DNA from: Stygiobacter sp.
Lineage (GTDB): Bacteria; Pseudomonadota; Alphaproteobacteria; Rhodospirillales; Magnetospirillaceae
NCBI GenBank assembly: GCA_006218045.1
Contig: VBWB01000017.1
Location: 1 to 47,944, forward strand
Direction: 5' to 3'
DNA: 47,944 bases
Below the pieces are notes generated by a model. It worked only from the letters and a program-made list of their open reading frames with translations, was not told the origin of the DNA and searched no databases. Position numbers and translations under genes: made by a program. Shown piece after piece: positions 16,743 to 25,479 of this stretch (position 1 is the stretch's first letter; each line of letters opens with the position of its first letter).

Positions 16743-19700
16743 ATGTCCTCCCGAATATCCCCCAGGATCGCTTCCAACCTGCCGCCGAACACCTTGTTCA
16801 GCCGCTCGAAGCCGCCGTCCTGCTTATACTGGCTGGACTCGAAGAAGTCCCGATCGACCACAACCTCTTTCGCCACATCGTCACCGATGCGCTTCAGCCA
16901 TTTCTGCTGCACCGGTGTCCACGTGTGGCCTTTCAGGATGCGCGCCATGGCGTCCTTCACGCGGTCGGCATAGGGGCGCAGCGGGTCGCCCAAGGCAGCT
17001 TGGCGGACATAGCCGATGATGGAGGCGGCGATATCCTCGGATTTGGCTTTTTCCCAGGCGCGATGCAGGGCGGCTTCGGTGAATTTCTGCCCATCGAGAA
17101 TCAGCCTGATCTGGCGCAAATCCTCCCGTGTCAGATCGCGGGGGCGGGTGACGACAATGGACAGCGCGGCCACCTTGTTCACGTTATCGCGCACCCAGGC
17201 GGCGAAAGCGTCGAGGTAATCCTCGGGGCGCTGCCACTGGTCGCCAAACACCGTCTCCGCCGAGATCAGGTGATCGGCGTGGTCGGAAATGGGGATCGGA
17301 TCGCCGGGGCGGTCGGGACGCCAGTCAAGAATGGGACCGAGTTTGGGGCGGTCCTTGAACCATGCCGCCAGTTCCCCGGCGGTGGCGTCGCTCAGGCGTT
17401 TCACCGTCGCCTCAGGCGGCTCGCCCGCCGCCTGCTCGTACATCCGCCGTCCCTCGTCCGAAAGCAGTCTCGCACGGCGTTTGAGCTTGGTTTCGATCTG
17501 GGCGCGGACGGCTTCGCGGTGACGGTCGTCGGTGACGGTGACCAGTTCGGCGATCAGCTTCTCGAAGGTGACTTTCGGCTCGACGCCGACCGGCTTCATG
17601 TCGGTCATGTCTTGCAGGGTGGCATAGAGATCGACGGCATCGAAGATGCGGAACACCTCCTTGCCGATCTCGTCGCATTTGCGTGTCGCCCGACCCAACA
17701 TCTGCTCATAGAGGATGCGGCTGTTGACCCGGCGCAGGAACACCAGATTGGTGATCTTGGGAATATCGACGCCGGTGGTCAGCAGATCGACGGTGACGAC
17801 GATCTTGGGCTGGGGGTCGTTGCGGAACGAAAGGGTGAGGTTGCGCGGCTTGTCCACACTGCCGGTGATCTTCTTCACGTCGGCATCGTCGATGCTGCCA
17901 TAGGCTTCCTCGAACGCAGCCTTGACCTCTTCCACCACCATGTCGGCATGGGCATCGCTGACGGCGAAGATCAGGGTCTTGTCGGGCAGGCTGGGGTCGA
18001 TGTAGCGCGCCAGGGCCTTGGCGACGACACGGTTGAATTCCCTGGTGATAACCCGCCGGTTGAACTGCTCGATCTCATAGCTCAGTTCGTCAGGGGCGAA
18101 GGTGCTGTGGATGGTGCCGTCCGTGGTGTTCAGCAGGTCGAGCTTTTCACCCTTCTGCCAGTTGATCCCGGCCTGCGACAACGCGGTTTCGATGCGGATC
18201 GGCGGCTCGTGGTCGATGAGGAAGCCGTCAACCACCGCCTCGCGGTAGCTGTAGGTGAAGATCGGATTGCCGAAGATGTCCACGGTGTGCAGTGCGGGCG
18301 TGGCGGTCAGGCCGATCTTGACCGCATCGAAATGCTCCAGCACACGGCGGTACTTGCTGATGTAGTCGGCTTGGTCGCGGAACTCCAACTCCGAGTCCGA
18401 CAGTTCGCGGTCAAGCAAATAGCCGCGATGGCACTCATCCACCACCATCAGATCATACTGGTCGATGGGCGGCGAGGCAGCAGGATCGTCCACGCCCAGG
18501 ACGCGGCGCGCCAACGCCTGAATGGTGCAGATATGCACCTTGGTTTCCGCCTCGGGATCAATGTCCTCCAACCCCTTGACGCCGAAAATCTCGGCGAAGG
18601 TGCGAACACCGACCACCTTGGTGGTCTTGAACTCGTCCCCTGTCTGCTTGCCAAGGATGTTGCGGTCCACCACGAAACAGACACGACGGAACCGCTTGGA
18701 TTCCAATAGGCGCGACAGCATGGCGATGGCGAGCTTGGTCTTGCCGGTGCCGGTCGCCATGGCGACGAGCATCTGCCGCTGATCATCGGCAAGGGCTTCC
18801 TCAACCTTCTCGATGGCTTTGCGCTGGTAGGGGCGCAGGTCGAAGCCGAAATCCATGGGCATGGATTTCAATGTCGCATGGGCGGCGTCGCGGTCCATGG
18901 GCAGTTGCCCGCGCAACCCCTCGGGCGTCGGCCAGTCCACCAGGGCGCGGCGACGATTGGTGGATTTGCGGGTGTCGCGGAACCAAATGCCCGATTCGGT
19001 CTCGATCTGCTTGAGGTATTCCCGCCCGTTGGTGGCGAAAACGAAGGGAATGCGGTAGTCGCCCCAAGGACCATCAAGGTCAACGCCAGCGACAGGCTTG
19101 AAGCCCTTGGCGTAGCGTTCGGCTTGGTCGATGGACGCAGAGACGTTCTTGCGCTTACGCTTCGCCTCGATCACGCCGATACAGGTGGTGTCGATGAACA
19201 GGGCATAATCGGCACGACCATCCTCAGTCGGCCACTCGGCAATTGCCATCGCCTTGTTCTTGGCGGGGCGAGCGCCCGATTTGTAGGTCAAGGTCTGGCT
19301 ATCGGCATCCCAGCCGCGATCCCGTAGCTGGCGGTCGATGATCGACCGGGTGGCGGCTTCGTCCAGATCAATGGCGGCAGCGGCGACCTTCGCTGCCTCG
19401 ACCACTTGTTCGATGGTCGCGGGAGCGGTCGGTGCGGCAGCTTGTGCAGCCTGAAGTTCTTGCACTAGGGCGGCTTGCTTGGCTTCGGCATCTTCCAGCA
19501 GTTTGCGGAGAGCCGCCTTTTCCTCTGCCTCCTGACGAATACGCTCCTCGGCGGTCAACCGTGCCTGTTCGGCTTCCTGTGCCGCAATCTGGGCGCGTTC
19601 GGCGGCGGACAATGATTCGGCGTGCTGTTGCCGCAGGCGTTCGAGTTCAGCGGCAAGAACAGCACTGGCGCGTTGCGGATCGGCAGGTGGGGCAAACGGC

Positions 19701-20095
19701 TTCGGCTGGAAGGTCTTGTTTCCACCATAGGAGCGGTGGAACCAGACACCCAACTGCCACGCCATCTTCAGTGCATTCAGCGCGGCAGTTTGATCGGCAT
19801 AGCCATCATGAACCGCCTTGTTACCAACGATACGGATTTCATGGAACAGCCGGGCGGCATCACGGGGAATGGCGCCGCGATCCTCCAGGCGTTCGAGCAG
19901 GTCTTTTTGATTTTCTCGTGGATCACGATATTCGCGCAGTCGTGAAGCGATGGTTTGCGCCATGGCTTCACCGAACTGCCGCAGCTTGATCAGTGTGACA
20001 TTTGTATCGTCACGAAAGCTGCGTTCGGCCAGCGTGCCGAGTCTGACAAGCTGCGCATGGGCATCAAGAAAACCGAAGTTGGGAGAGGGCTGCAC
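16724..20095 (-). CDS. hsdR: type I restriction endonuclease/translocase subunit
   Basis: 1123 aa. Domain order: a DUF4145 helical domain (about 20-115, with EIRIVGNKAVHDG), an Ala/Glu-rich coiled coil (about 145-225), the nuclease domain (about 260-330, GRADYALFIDTT and VIEAKRKRK giving the D..E-x-K site), then a two-lobe superfamily 2 motor (MATGTGKTKLAIAM Walker A and VVDECHRG). The C-terminal helical region is EcoEI-like. The length and motif set fit the type IB HsdR. It translocates unmethylated DNA and cuts at a distance. It overlaps the zinc-ribbon gene at its 3' end. All catalytic motifs are present, so the restriction system looks active. Confidence 0.95.
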   Translation of the reverse strand: MQPSPNFGFLDAHAQLVRLGTLAERSFRDDTNVTLIKLRQFGEAMAQTIASRLREYRDPRENQKDLLERLEDRGAIPRDAARLFHEIRIVGNKAVHDGYADQTAALNALKMAWQLGVWFHRSYGGNKTFQPKPFAPPADPQRASAVLAAELERLRQQHAESLSAAERAQIAAQEAEQARLTAEERIRQEAEEKAALRKLLEDAEAKQAALVQELQAAQAAAPTAPATIEQVVEAAKVAAAAIDLDEAATRSIIDRQLRDRGWDADSQTLTYKSGARPAKNKAMAIAEWPTEDGRADYALFIDTTCIGVIEAKRKRKNVSASIDQAERYAKGFKPVAGVDLDGPWGDYRIPFVFATNGREYLKQIETESGIWFRDTRKSTNRRRALVDWPTPEGLRGQLPMDRDAAHATLKSMPMDFGFDLRPYQRKAIEKVEEALADDQRQMLVAMATGTGKTKLAIAMLSRLLESKRFRRVCFVVDRNILGKQTGDEFKTTKVVGVRTFAEIFGVKGLEDIDPEAETKVHICTIQALARRVLGVDDPAASPPIDQYDLMVVDECHRGYLLDRELSDSELEFRDQADYISKYRRVLEHFDAVKIGLTATPALHTVDIFGNPIFTYSYREAVVDGFLIDHEPPIRIETALSQAGINWQKGEKLDLLNTTDGTIHSTFAPDELSYEIEQFNRRVITREFNRVVAKALARYIDPSLPDKTLIFAVSDAHADMVVEEVKAAFEEAYGSIDDADVKKITGSVDKPRNLTLSFRNDPQPKIVVTVDLLTTGVDIPKITNLVFLRRVNSRILYEQMLGRATRKCDEIGKEVFRIFDAVDLYATLQDMTDMKPVGVEPKVTFEKLIAELVTVTDDRHREAVRAQIETKLKRRARLLSDEGRRMYEQAAGEPPEATVKRLSDATAGELAAWFKDRPKLGPILDWRPDRPGDPIPISDHADHLISAETVFGDQWQRPEDYLDAFAAWVRDNVNKVAALSIVVTRPRDLTREDLRQIRLILDGQKFTEAALHRAWEKAKSEDIAASIIGYVRQAALGDPLRPYADRVKDAMARILKGHTWTPVQQKWLKRIGDDVAKEVVVDRDFFESSQYKQDGGFERLNKVFGGRLEAILGDIREDIWRATA

Positions 20096-20181
20096 ACCAC
20101 GCCTATATCACCGCAAAGACCTGTGTGGAGGGTAAGGTTATCTACCGGTGCGCGCAAGGTGATGATGGTGCGCTTCACTCC

Positions 20182-20433
20182 TTATCCATCATCCCCCACG
20201 ACAATGGTCATCTCGGACTCGTTGATAGGTTTGAACTGCGCATCAAATTCCGCCTGCTCGCGGACGCAGGCCGCCTCTGCGGATGTTGATAAGGAAAGTT
20301 TCGCCAGTTCAGGATTGGCAGCGACCTTGGCACGCCAGCGGGCAGCGATAGCTTCAATTTTATTACGGGCTTCGGACGGCGACTTCATGTTGAAGGTGTC
20401 CTCGAACAATGCTGCGCGCAAGATGGATACCAT
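20182..20433 (-). CDS. small hypothetical protein upstream of hsdR
   Basis: 83 aa, with an in-frame ATG at residue 16 (MKSPSEARNKIEAIAARWR) as an alternative start that has a weak GAGG upstream. Helical, with alternating charge. It lies 86 bases before hsdR on the same strand, so it could be a regulator or leader gene of the restriction operon (inference). No family recognised. Confidence 0.4.
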   Translation of the reverse strand: MVSILRAALFEDTFNMKSPSEARNKIEAIAARWRAKVAANPELAKLSLSTSAEAACVREQAEFDAQFKPINESEMTIVVGDDG

Positions 20434-20644
20434 TGATTACGCTCAGGCATAGTCTACCCTGTGGTGACCGCCATCGCAGTGAGGAACTCATCTCGTCCAT
20501 CTGGCGACAGACCGTGCGGAACAGTCCCTACCCACCGCACACGGAACAAAACAGCAACTTGCTATCCGCGCCGTCATTATTTATCTTTCTGGTTTGGTCG
20601 GTCGCCCAAATGGGAATTTCCGCCAATATCGTTGGAGCGCAGCC

Positions 20645-20761
20645 ATGGATGATCACCTGTTGCCACTGGATGTTGCCCGCGCCTTGATGGACCGGTACGG
20701 CAGTTCCGCCCTTGATGTGGCTCAAACCGCGTCAATGCTGCCCAGCAGGGCGGCGACATGA
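20645..20761 (+). CDS. 38-aa hypothetical protein
   Basis: MDDHLLPLDVARALMDRYGS is followed by SALDVAQTASMLPSRAAT. GGAG nine bases upstream, and the stop overlaps the next gene as ATGA, supporting a real coupled gene. Function unknown. Confidence 0.5.
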   Translation: MDDHLLPLDVARALMDRYGSSALDVAQTASMLPSRAAT

Positions 20762-20967
20762 AGGCGCACGACCACGCGCTCATGGTGTTGACGATGGTCG
20801 AACAGCTCGTTGACCAAAAGGACATTTCACCTGTCAATCCGACCTTCATTGACGACGATGGTTCGGTGATCAGCGATGCAGAAATGCGGCGTTGGTTGGA
20901 CGGAGCGAAGGTCGTGAATGTGATCAGCGGCGAAGACCTGCTGACGGGGAAGGTCAACTGGTTCTGA
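20758..20967 (+). CDS. 69-aa hypothetical protein
   Basis: MKAHDHALMVLTMVEQLVDQ then DISPVNPTFIDDDGSVISD, GC3-rich codons throughout. It is coupled by ATGA to the 38-aa gene upstream. The pair has the style of small phage or plasmid accessory genes. No family recognised. Confidence 0.6.
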   Translation: MKAHDHALMVLTMVEQLVDQKDISPVNPTFIDDDGSVISDAEMRRWLDGAKVVNVISGEDLLTGKVNWF

Positions 20968-21015
20968 TTTCAACGGCTCTTGGCCGACGCTTCGAATCGG
21001 CCATACGCTGTCTCC

Positions 21016-21129
21016 ATGACCACAAATTCACTCAAGAAACTTCCCGCCGACGCAACCATCGCGGAGATCGTCGCCGCATCGTATTGCCGCCGACCATGCC
21101 CGTGGTTCCGCATGGCATCGGCGCCGTAG
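21016..21129 (+). CDS. 37-aa hypothetical protein
   Basis: MTTNSLKKLPADATIAEIVA then a Cys/Pro/Trp-rich end. Codon use is GC3-biased for the first 25 codons, then less so. It overlaps the next gene by 34 bases. It may be a truncated gene or a short leader, and is weakly supported. Confidence 0.3.
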   Translation: MTTNSLKKLPADATIAEIVAASYCRRPCPWFRMASAP

Positions 21130-21506
21130 TCGCCAGCGCGATTCGCACGCCCTGCTGCGAACCGTGCCTGAGAGACACCGCGTATGTCGGGTTTCATCTC
21201 GTCCCCAACCAGATGGTGGGCAGCATTCACCCTGGCTGCGACGACCGCGACCTCATCGCCATGTTGGAGCAGGCAACCCGCCACCAGACGATTGGTCACT
21301 GTTTGCGATGCGGTGCCGTTGGTCGAGAAGCAGGCAGCGCCGAACTGGCGCATCTCTCACATCAGATCGACCTTGGCTGCCAAGCCGAGGATGACGCATT
21401 TGAACACCTTGGCGTCTGGCTGATCCGAGAAGGAGATGCGCAATGGACGACCCTGTATCTCCACTGGAGTCTCGGCTGGCGCCCGACCCGACACCAGACG
21501 AACTGA
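21096..21506 (+). CDS. hypothetical protein with two CxxC motifs
   Basis: 136 aa starting at ATG 21096 (MPVVPHGIGAVVASAIR). TPCCEPCLRDT and HCLRCGAVG give two CxxC pairs, suggesting a metal site. Third-base GC bias along the frame (for example GAC GAC CGC GAC CTC ATC GCC) favours this frame over the others here. It overlaps the next gene by 64 bases. No named family. The style suggests a phage-derived accessory gene. Confidence 0.5.
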   Translation: MPVVPHGIGAVVASAIRTPCCEPCLRDTAYVGFHLVPNQMVGSIHPGCDDRDLIAMLEQATRHQTIGHCLRCGAVGREAGSAELAHLSHQIDLGCQAEDDAFEHLGVWLIREGDAQWTTLYLHWSLGWRPTRHQTN

Positions 21507-21610
21507 TTGCCAAAAGCGAACGGCGACGGCGGGAATGGGGGCGGTTGCGACGACAGTTCGAGGCATGGCTCGCTGCTCATGCCGAAACCGAGGAATGCCT
21601 GCCGATATAG
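21443..21610 (+). CDS. 55-aa basic hypothetical protein
   Basis: MDDPVSPLESRLAPDPTPDE then LIAKSERRRREWGRLRRQFE, ending AWLAAHAETEECLPI. AAGGAG seven bases before the ATG is a strong ribosome site. A single amphipathic, Arg-rich helix is likely. Small proteins of this kind occur in phage-derived clusters. Function unknown. Confidence 0.55.
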   Translation: MDDPVSPLESRLAPDPTPDELIAKSERRRREWGRLRRQFEAWLAAHAETEECLPI

Positions 21611-21633
21611 GCGCTATTTTCCGTTGAGATAAG

Positions 21634-22143
21634 TTGATGTATAATGACGGTATGCGCTCGCTACTCGCCCATGCCTGTCTGCTCATCGTCCTGGCTTTGG
21701 CCCGTGCGGATGCCCATGCGCAGACGTGGGAACAGTACAATGATCCTGGCTACTGGCAGCGCCAGCGTGCTTCGGTCCTGTCGCGCGACAATCCCAACGG
21801 TCCTGGCATGAATCTGGCTGAACGGGCGAATTACTGCGAAGAGCAGAGCTATCGCGTCAGCCATGAGGTGGATCGCGCCGGTGCTTTCATCATCGACAAT
21901 CACATGCTGGCGTCGCCGGGGCGTGGTTACATCACGCAGGGGGCGGCGGTTCAGGATCAGCGCGAAATGAACACCCTCGCCACCGTCGCTTTTCGCGACA
22001 TGCGTGAAGCGAAATACAGCGGTGCCAATGTCGCTCGTTGCAGCGAGATTGCGAACACCGCGATTCGTGAAATCCAGAACGTGCTTCGCAAGTACCCGAA
22101 CTTCAACGAGTACGATCCGAATTCCTCCACGGCGTATCGGTGA
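21634..22143 (+). CDS. secreted hypothetical protein
   Basis: 169 aa from 21634, or 163 aa from the ATG at 21652 (MRSLLAHACLLIVLALAR), which begins a clear Sec signal peptide with likely cleavage after ADAHA. The mature part has TWEQYNDPGYWQRQ and a C-terminal repeated helix pattern (YCEEQSYRVSHEV, NVARCSEIANTAIREIQNV) with two Cys that could form a disulfide. Probably periplasmic. It sits at the left of the Xre/envelope cluster, separated from it by the convergent Xre gene. No family recognised. Confidence 0.6.
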   Translation: MMYNDGMRSLLAHACLLIVLALARADAHAQTWEQYNDPGYWQRQRASVLSRDNPNGPGMNLAERANYCEEQSYRVSHEVDRAGAFIIDNHMLASPGRGYITQGAAVQDQREMNTLATVAFRDMREAKYSGANVARCSEIANTAIREIQNVLRKYPNFNEYDPNSSTAYR

Positions 22144-22246
22144 TCCTACGAGGGAACTTGCGTCATCGACCAGAGCGTCAGGTTGACGAGCGGTTCGGTC
22201 ACGATGACCGCTTCGGCAACGACGTTCCGAGCCGCCGCCAATAGAG

Positions 22247-22600
22247 TTACCCGCGTTTGCGACGCCGCTGCGATTCCAGCACCCCAGCCACCGCAGCCAG
22301 CACTTCGAGGTCGTCTTCGGGCAGAAGTTTCAGGGCATTGGCGAGAGTCTGCGCGCTCGCTGAGGGGAACTCCGGTTCGGGCGGGATACCTCCTTCGTCG
22401 TCAAAAAAGTCTTTCATTTTGACATTAAGAAGACGGGCAAGCTGATCGAGGGTGTGCAGGCTGGTGACGACCTTGCCACGCTCGAAGTTCGAGATCGTCT
22501 CGATGCTTTTGCCCAGCAGTTGGGCAAGCTGCGCCTGGGTCAGCCCGCGTGTTTCGCGGAACTCTTTGATGCGCCTGCCGACTTGTTTGCCAATTTCCAT
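22247..22600 (-). CDS. Xre-family transcriptional regulator
   Basis: 117 aa from ATG 22600 (MEIGKQVGRRIKEFRE). Residues about 8-63 are a classic Cro/CI helix-turn-helix: RETRGLTQAQLAQLLGKS (recognition helices) and ETISNFERGKVVTSLHTLDQ. The rest (EFPSASAQTLANALKLLPED) is a short helical C-terminal part of the kind used for dimerisation. It is divergent from the envelope gene cluster starting at 22727, with 126 bases between, so it probably controls that cluster and itself (inference). Confidence 0.85.
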   Translation of the reverse strand: MEIGKQVGRRIKEFRETRGLTQAQLAQLLGKSIETISNFERGKVVTSLHTLDQLARLLNVKMKDFFDDEGGIPPEPEFPSASAQTLANALKLLPEDDLEVLAAVAGVLESQRRRKRG

Positions 22601-22726
22601 ACCCGAACTCTGACGTTGTGTTCCGGGACTGACCATTGGCGCGATTTTTCTACCTAGCGCATCGGTGTAATTTTCCTATAATGGCGACCGGAAGTTGGGG
22701 GCGACCCGTTTCCGCAGGGGGAAGCC

Positions 22727-23095
22727 ATGTACGTCAAATTGCAGAACGACCTCACCCACGATGTGAAGGTCTTGAAGGTTGGATTCGACTGGCTCGCCTT
22801 CTTCTCGGTGTTCCTGTTCGGTATTCCGCACCTGATACGGGGCATCTACACCGTGGGCGCGCTGCTGCTGGGTTGGAGCCTCGCCGGGATGCTCATGCCG
22901 ATGGATGACATGACCGCCGAGGAAGCCGGTGTGGTGGTGCTGCTGAGCTTGATGATGTCGGTCGGCGTCGGCATCTACCTCGGCAAGACCGGGCGCGCCC
23001 AGCATGTCAAACGACTGCTGGCCAAGGGCTACCGATTCTCCGAACCCGATGGCGAGATCACCAAGACGGCGAAGACGCTGTGGGGGATCGCCTGA
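22727..23095 (+). CDS. small inner-membrane protein (DUF2628-like)
   Basis: 122 aa. AGGGGGAAGCC lies before the ATG. Two to three hydrophobic segments: WLAFFSVFLFGIPHLIRGIY (about 22-41), YTVGALLLGWSLAGMLM (about 41-58) and VVVLLSLMMSVGVGIYL (about 68-85). The cytoplasmic tail RLLAKGYRF.EPDGEI resembles the end of DUF2628-type membrane proteins. The stop overlaps the lipoprotein start by one base (TGATG), so they are coupled. Confidence 0.7.
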   Translation: MYVKLQNDLTHDVKVLKVGFDWLAFFSVFLFGIPHLIRGIYTVGALLLGWSLAGMLMPMDDMTAEEAGVVVLLSLMMSVGVGIYLGKTGRAQHVKRLLAKGYRFSEPDGEITKTAKTLWGIA

Positions 23096-23643
23096 TGCTG
23101 CGGCGCCTTCTTGCTGTCGGGCTGATGACCTTCGCCCTGTCGGGCTGCTTCAAAGCCAAGTTCGCGTCGGTTGTGGACGGCAAGGGCAACGTGAAAAGCC
23201 AAGCCGAGGTGGTCACCAACATGCTGTTCTCGGGCATGCTGGATGAGCATGTGAAGCGGCTGCGCTCGCAGGGCATCCCCGTCAATGTATCCCTGCGCGA
23301 CGGCATGATGGTCGTCCGATGGGAGCAGCCCGGCTACCCGTTCGAGGGCGGATGGGCGTGCAAGGGGCTGTTTACCATCGAATGCCGCTATGCCCTCAAC
23401 AACCCCATTCCCGATCTTACGCCGCAGATGCAGGCGCTCATGTCCGAGATGAAGAAGGACAAGAAGGCAGCCGAGCAACTGTATCCCGAGATCAAGATGA
23501 TCGTGGTCCTGCCGTCCGGCACCCAGGTCAAGGCGTCCGACGCCCACGAGGTGTTCGAGGACGGCGACGGCGTGAACCTGCTGTGGGACATCGACCCGTA
23601 CAAGACCGGGATGATCAAAGCCAATTTCGTCGCCAAATTATAG
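23095..23643 (+). CDS. lipoprotein
   Basis: 182 aa. MLRRLLAVGLMTFALSGCFK has a lipobox (LSGC) with the Cys as residue 18, so it is likely lipidated and anchored to the membrane after export. The residue after Cys is Phe, giving no aspartate inner-membrane retention signal, so the outer membrane is possible. The mature part has FASVVDGKGNVKSQAEVV and VLPSGTQVKASDAHEVFEDG. No family recognised. It is coupled to the membrane protein upstream and followed 11 bases later by a secreted gene. Confidence 0.75.
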   Translation: MLRRLLAVGLMTFALSGCFKAKFASVVDGKGNVKSQAEVVTNMLFSGMLDEHVKRLRSQGIPVNVSLRDGMMVVRWEQPGYPFEGGWACKGLFTIECRYALNNPIPDLTPQMQALMSEMKKDKKAAEQLYPEIKMIVVLPSGTQVKASDAHEVFEDGDGVNLLWDIDPYKTGMIKANFVAKL

Positions 23644-23654
23644 GGGGAAACCAG

Positions 23655-24281
23655 ATGAAGACGCTGGGTGCGTTGGTTGCCATGCTGCTGTGCTTGTCGG
23701 GGGCGGCTCAGGCAGGAAACCTGTTCGACAAACTCGACCGCATGGATATGCCGGCCAAGGAGCAGCCGAGGAAGGAACCGCCGCAGGCAGCCAGCCCGAA
23801 AAAGGGCGTGGAACCCAACATCGATCTGGATGAAATCTTTCAAGATTCCAAGAAGCCGGCGCCGACCAGCGGAGCGCCAAAAGCCGCCAGCGGTTCTCGC
23901 CAGGACATGCCCGCACAGGGGAAGGTGAAGTTCGCCTTGACCCGCCTGGAGCCGACGCACAATGCGGGATGCGAGGCACAATTCCGCGTCTTCAGCGCCA
24001 ACGACAGCGCCGACCTCGAACTGGATGTTTATGCCCTCGACGATGAGGCCAATACCCTCAAATCCAAGAAGATGAAGTTGGTGTTGGAGCGGCCCTCACC
24101 CGGCGACACTCATTCGGTCGTATTTCCTGACACCTTCTGTCTCACGGTCGAGCGTGTTCAGTTGCGCCCCTTGAACAAGGCGTCGTGTATCATCAACAAC
24201 CGTCGCTACGACTATTGCGAAAACGCGATTATCACGGAGAGCCTTGGCACAAAGTTCGACTTCTGCGAATTGTGCATGTAG
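23655..24281 (+). CDS. secreted Cys-containing protein
   Basis: 208 aa from ATG 23655; the longer upstream frame is a shadow. AGGGGG lies before the start. MKTLGALVAMLLCLSGAAQA is a Sec signal peptide, cut after AQA. A Pro/Lys-rich linker (about 40-90) leads to a beta-rich domain with Cys residues (NAGCEAQFRVFSANDSADL, KASCIINNRRYDYCEN, FCELCM at the end) consistent with disulfides. It belongs to the envelope cluster and ends 12 bases before the next gene. Function unknown. Confidence 0.7.
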   Translation: MKTLGALVAMLLCLSGAAQAGNLFDKLDRMDMPAKEQPRKEPPQAASPKKGVEPNIDLDEIFQDSKKPAPTSGAPKAASGSRQDMPAQGKVKFALTRLEPTHNAGCEAQFRVFSANDSADLELDVYALDDEANTLKSKKMKLVLERPSPGDTHSVVFPDTFCLTVERVQLRPLNKASCIINNRRYDYCENAIITESLGTKFDFCELCM

Positions 24282-24293
24282 GGCGGTGCGAGG

Positions 24294-25015
24294 ATGTTCG
24301 GCGCACTGCTCAAGGCGATCAGGCAAATCGGTGACCGGCGTCTGCGCGGCGTCACTCTGCTGATGATCCTCATCGGCATCGGGCTGCATGTCGGGCTGAT
24401 CGCCATTGCGACCGTGGTTTTCGACGCCTCCAACGACGAGGATTGGTTGGCCGTTCTCGGGAAACTGGGTGGGTTCTTCGCAGTCTTCTTCATCCCCACC
24501 TATTTCTATCCCAGCATCGTCACCGCCATCTTCGAGACGTTGTTTGTCGAGCGGGTCTGCGTACCGGTGGAATCGCGCTGGTATCCAGGCCGGTCGCCAG
24601 CCCGCAATGCGCCGATCCGCGAAGCCACATGGATGGCGATCCGCCTCGCCGTGGTCGGCGTGGTGGTGAATCTCCTCGCTCTGCCGCTCTACATCGCACT
24701 GCTGATCACTGGTTTGGCGTTCCTGCTGGGGTATGCCATCAACGGCTATCTGCTGGGACGCGAGTTCTATGAGATTGTCGCCGTCCGCCGCGTGGCGCGG
24801 GTGGAAGCCGATGTTCTGCGCAAACGCTACCGCAAGAGTATCTGGCTGGCAGGGGCGCTGATCGCCTTTCTTTCACGGTCCCGCTGCTCAACCTCGTCGT
24901 CCCCGTGGTGGCGACCGCCTTCATGCTGCATTTGTTCGAGCATCTGCGCGCCAAGGACTCGGCTGCCGCGCTGCTCATGCTCGAATCCACCCGGATCGAA
25001 GAGGGGGTGTCGTGA
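24294..25015 (+). pseudogene. EI24-type (CysZ-like) membrane protein gene, frameshifted
   Basis: First frame: MFGALLKAIRQIGDRRLRGV then transmembrane stretches (VTLLMILIGIGLHVGLIAIA, LALPLYIALLITGLAFLL) and INGYLLGREFYEIVAVRR, a landmark of the EI24 family. At about 24866-24873 (CTTTCTTTCACG) the frame breaks. The expected continuation FTVPLLNLVVPVVATAF and HLFEHL follows in the next frame, ending at TGA 25013-25015. The two parts join into a normal protein of about 240 aa. Either one base was lost in a T/C-rich run or the assembly is wrong. The following gene overlaps by GTGA. Confidence 0.75.
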
Positions 25016-25479
25016 CCGAGTTCGTGCTTCAGGTCAATGCGGGTGGCGCCTGGAAGACTGCCCAGAAACTCACCGACCGTGCCATGACGCTGCGGGCCTG
25101 CGCCGAGCTAACCGCGCAGGGCAACGAAACGCGGGTGCTGGAGGCAGTCGTGGTGGATGGCAAGACCACCTACCGACAGGTTTCTTTCGAGACGGCGGGC
25201 GTTGCCACCCCCGCACTGGGGCAGGCTGTTCTGAAGGCGGAATTTCAGAACCAACGGACGGCGACCCTGAGGCGGGGACTGGTGCTGGCGGAACGGCTTT
25301 TGTGGGTCGCCACCATAGTCAGCGCCATATTCGGTATGCTGAACGCCATTCCCATGTACTTGGATGCTGGTGGGTTCCCAGGGCGCACCAATGCGCTGAT
25401 CTTCGCACTGGCTTGGACGGTCATCCCATTTGTATTGGCTCGGGCGGTATCGGAGATCGCCGCGTCGCTTCGAACCTGA
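25012..25479 (+). CDS. hypothetical membrane protein
   Basis: 155 aa, GTG start overlapping the EI24 stop. A soluble N-terminal part (FVLQVNAGGAWKTAQKLTDR, VVVDGKTTYRQVSFE) is followed by two transmembrane segments (about residues 98-118 and 128-146). It is the last gene of the envelope cluster. Function unknown. Confidence 0.6.
   Translation: MTEFVLQVNAGGAWKTAQKLTDRAMTLRACAELTAQGNETRVLEAVVVDGKTTYRQVSFETAGVATPALGQAVLKAEFQNQRTATLRRGLVLAERLLWVATIVSAIFGMLNAIPMYLDAGGFPGRTNALIFALAWTVIPFVLARAVSEIAASLRT

Noticed and set aside
16265-18709. 814-residue open frame on the plus strand
   Set aside because: It lies antisense within hsdR, which has all catalytic motifs on the other strand. High GC makes long shadow frames common.
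21184-21423. 79-aa frame MSGFISSPTRWW...
   Set aside because: It competes with the better supported 21096 frame, has lower third-base GC and lacks a ribosome site.
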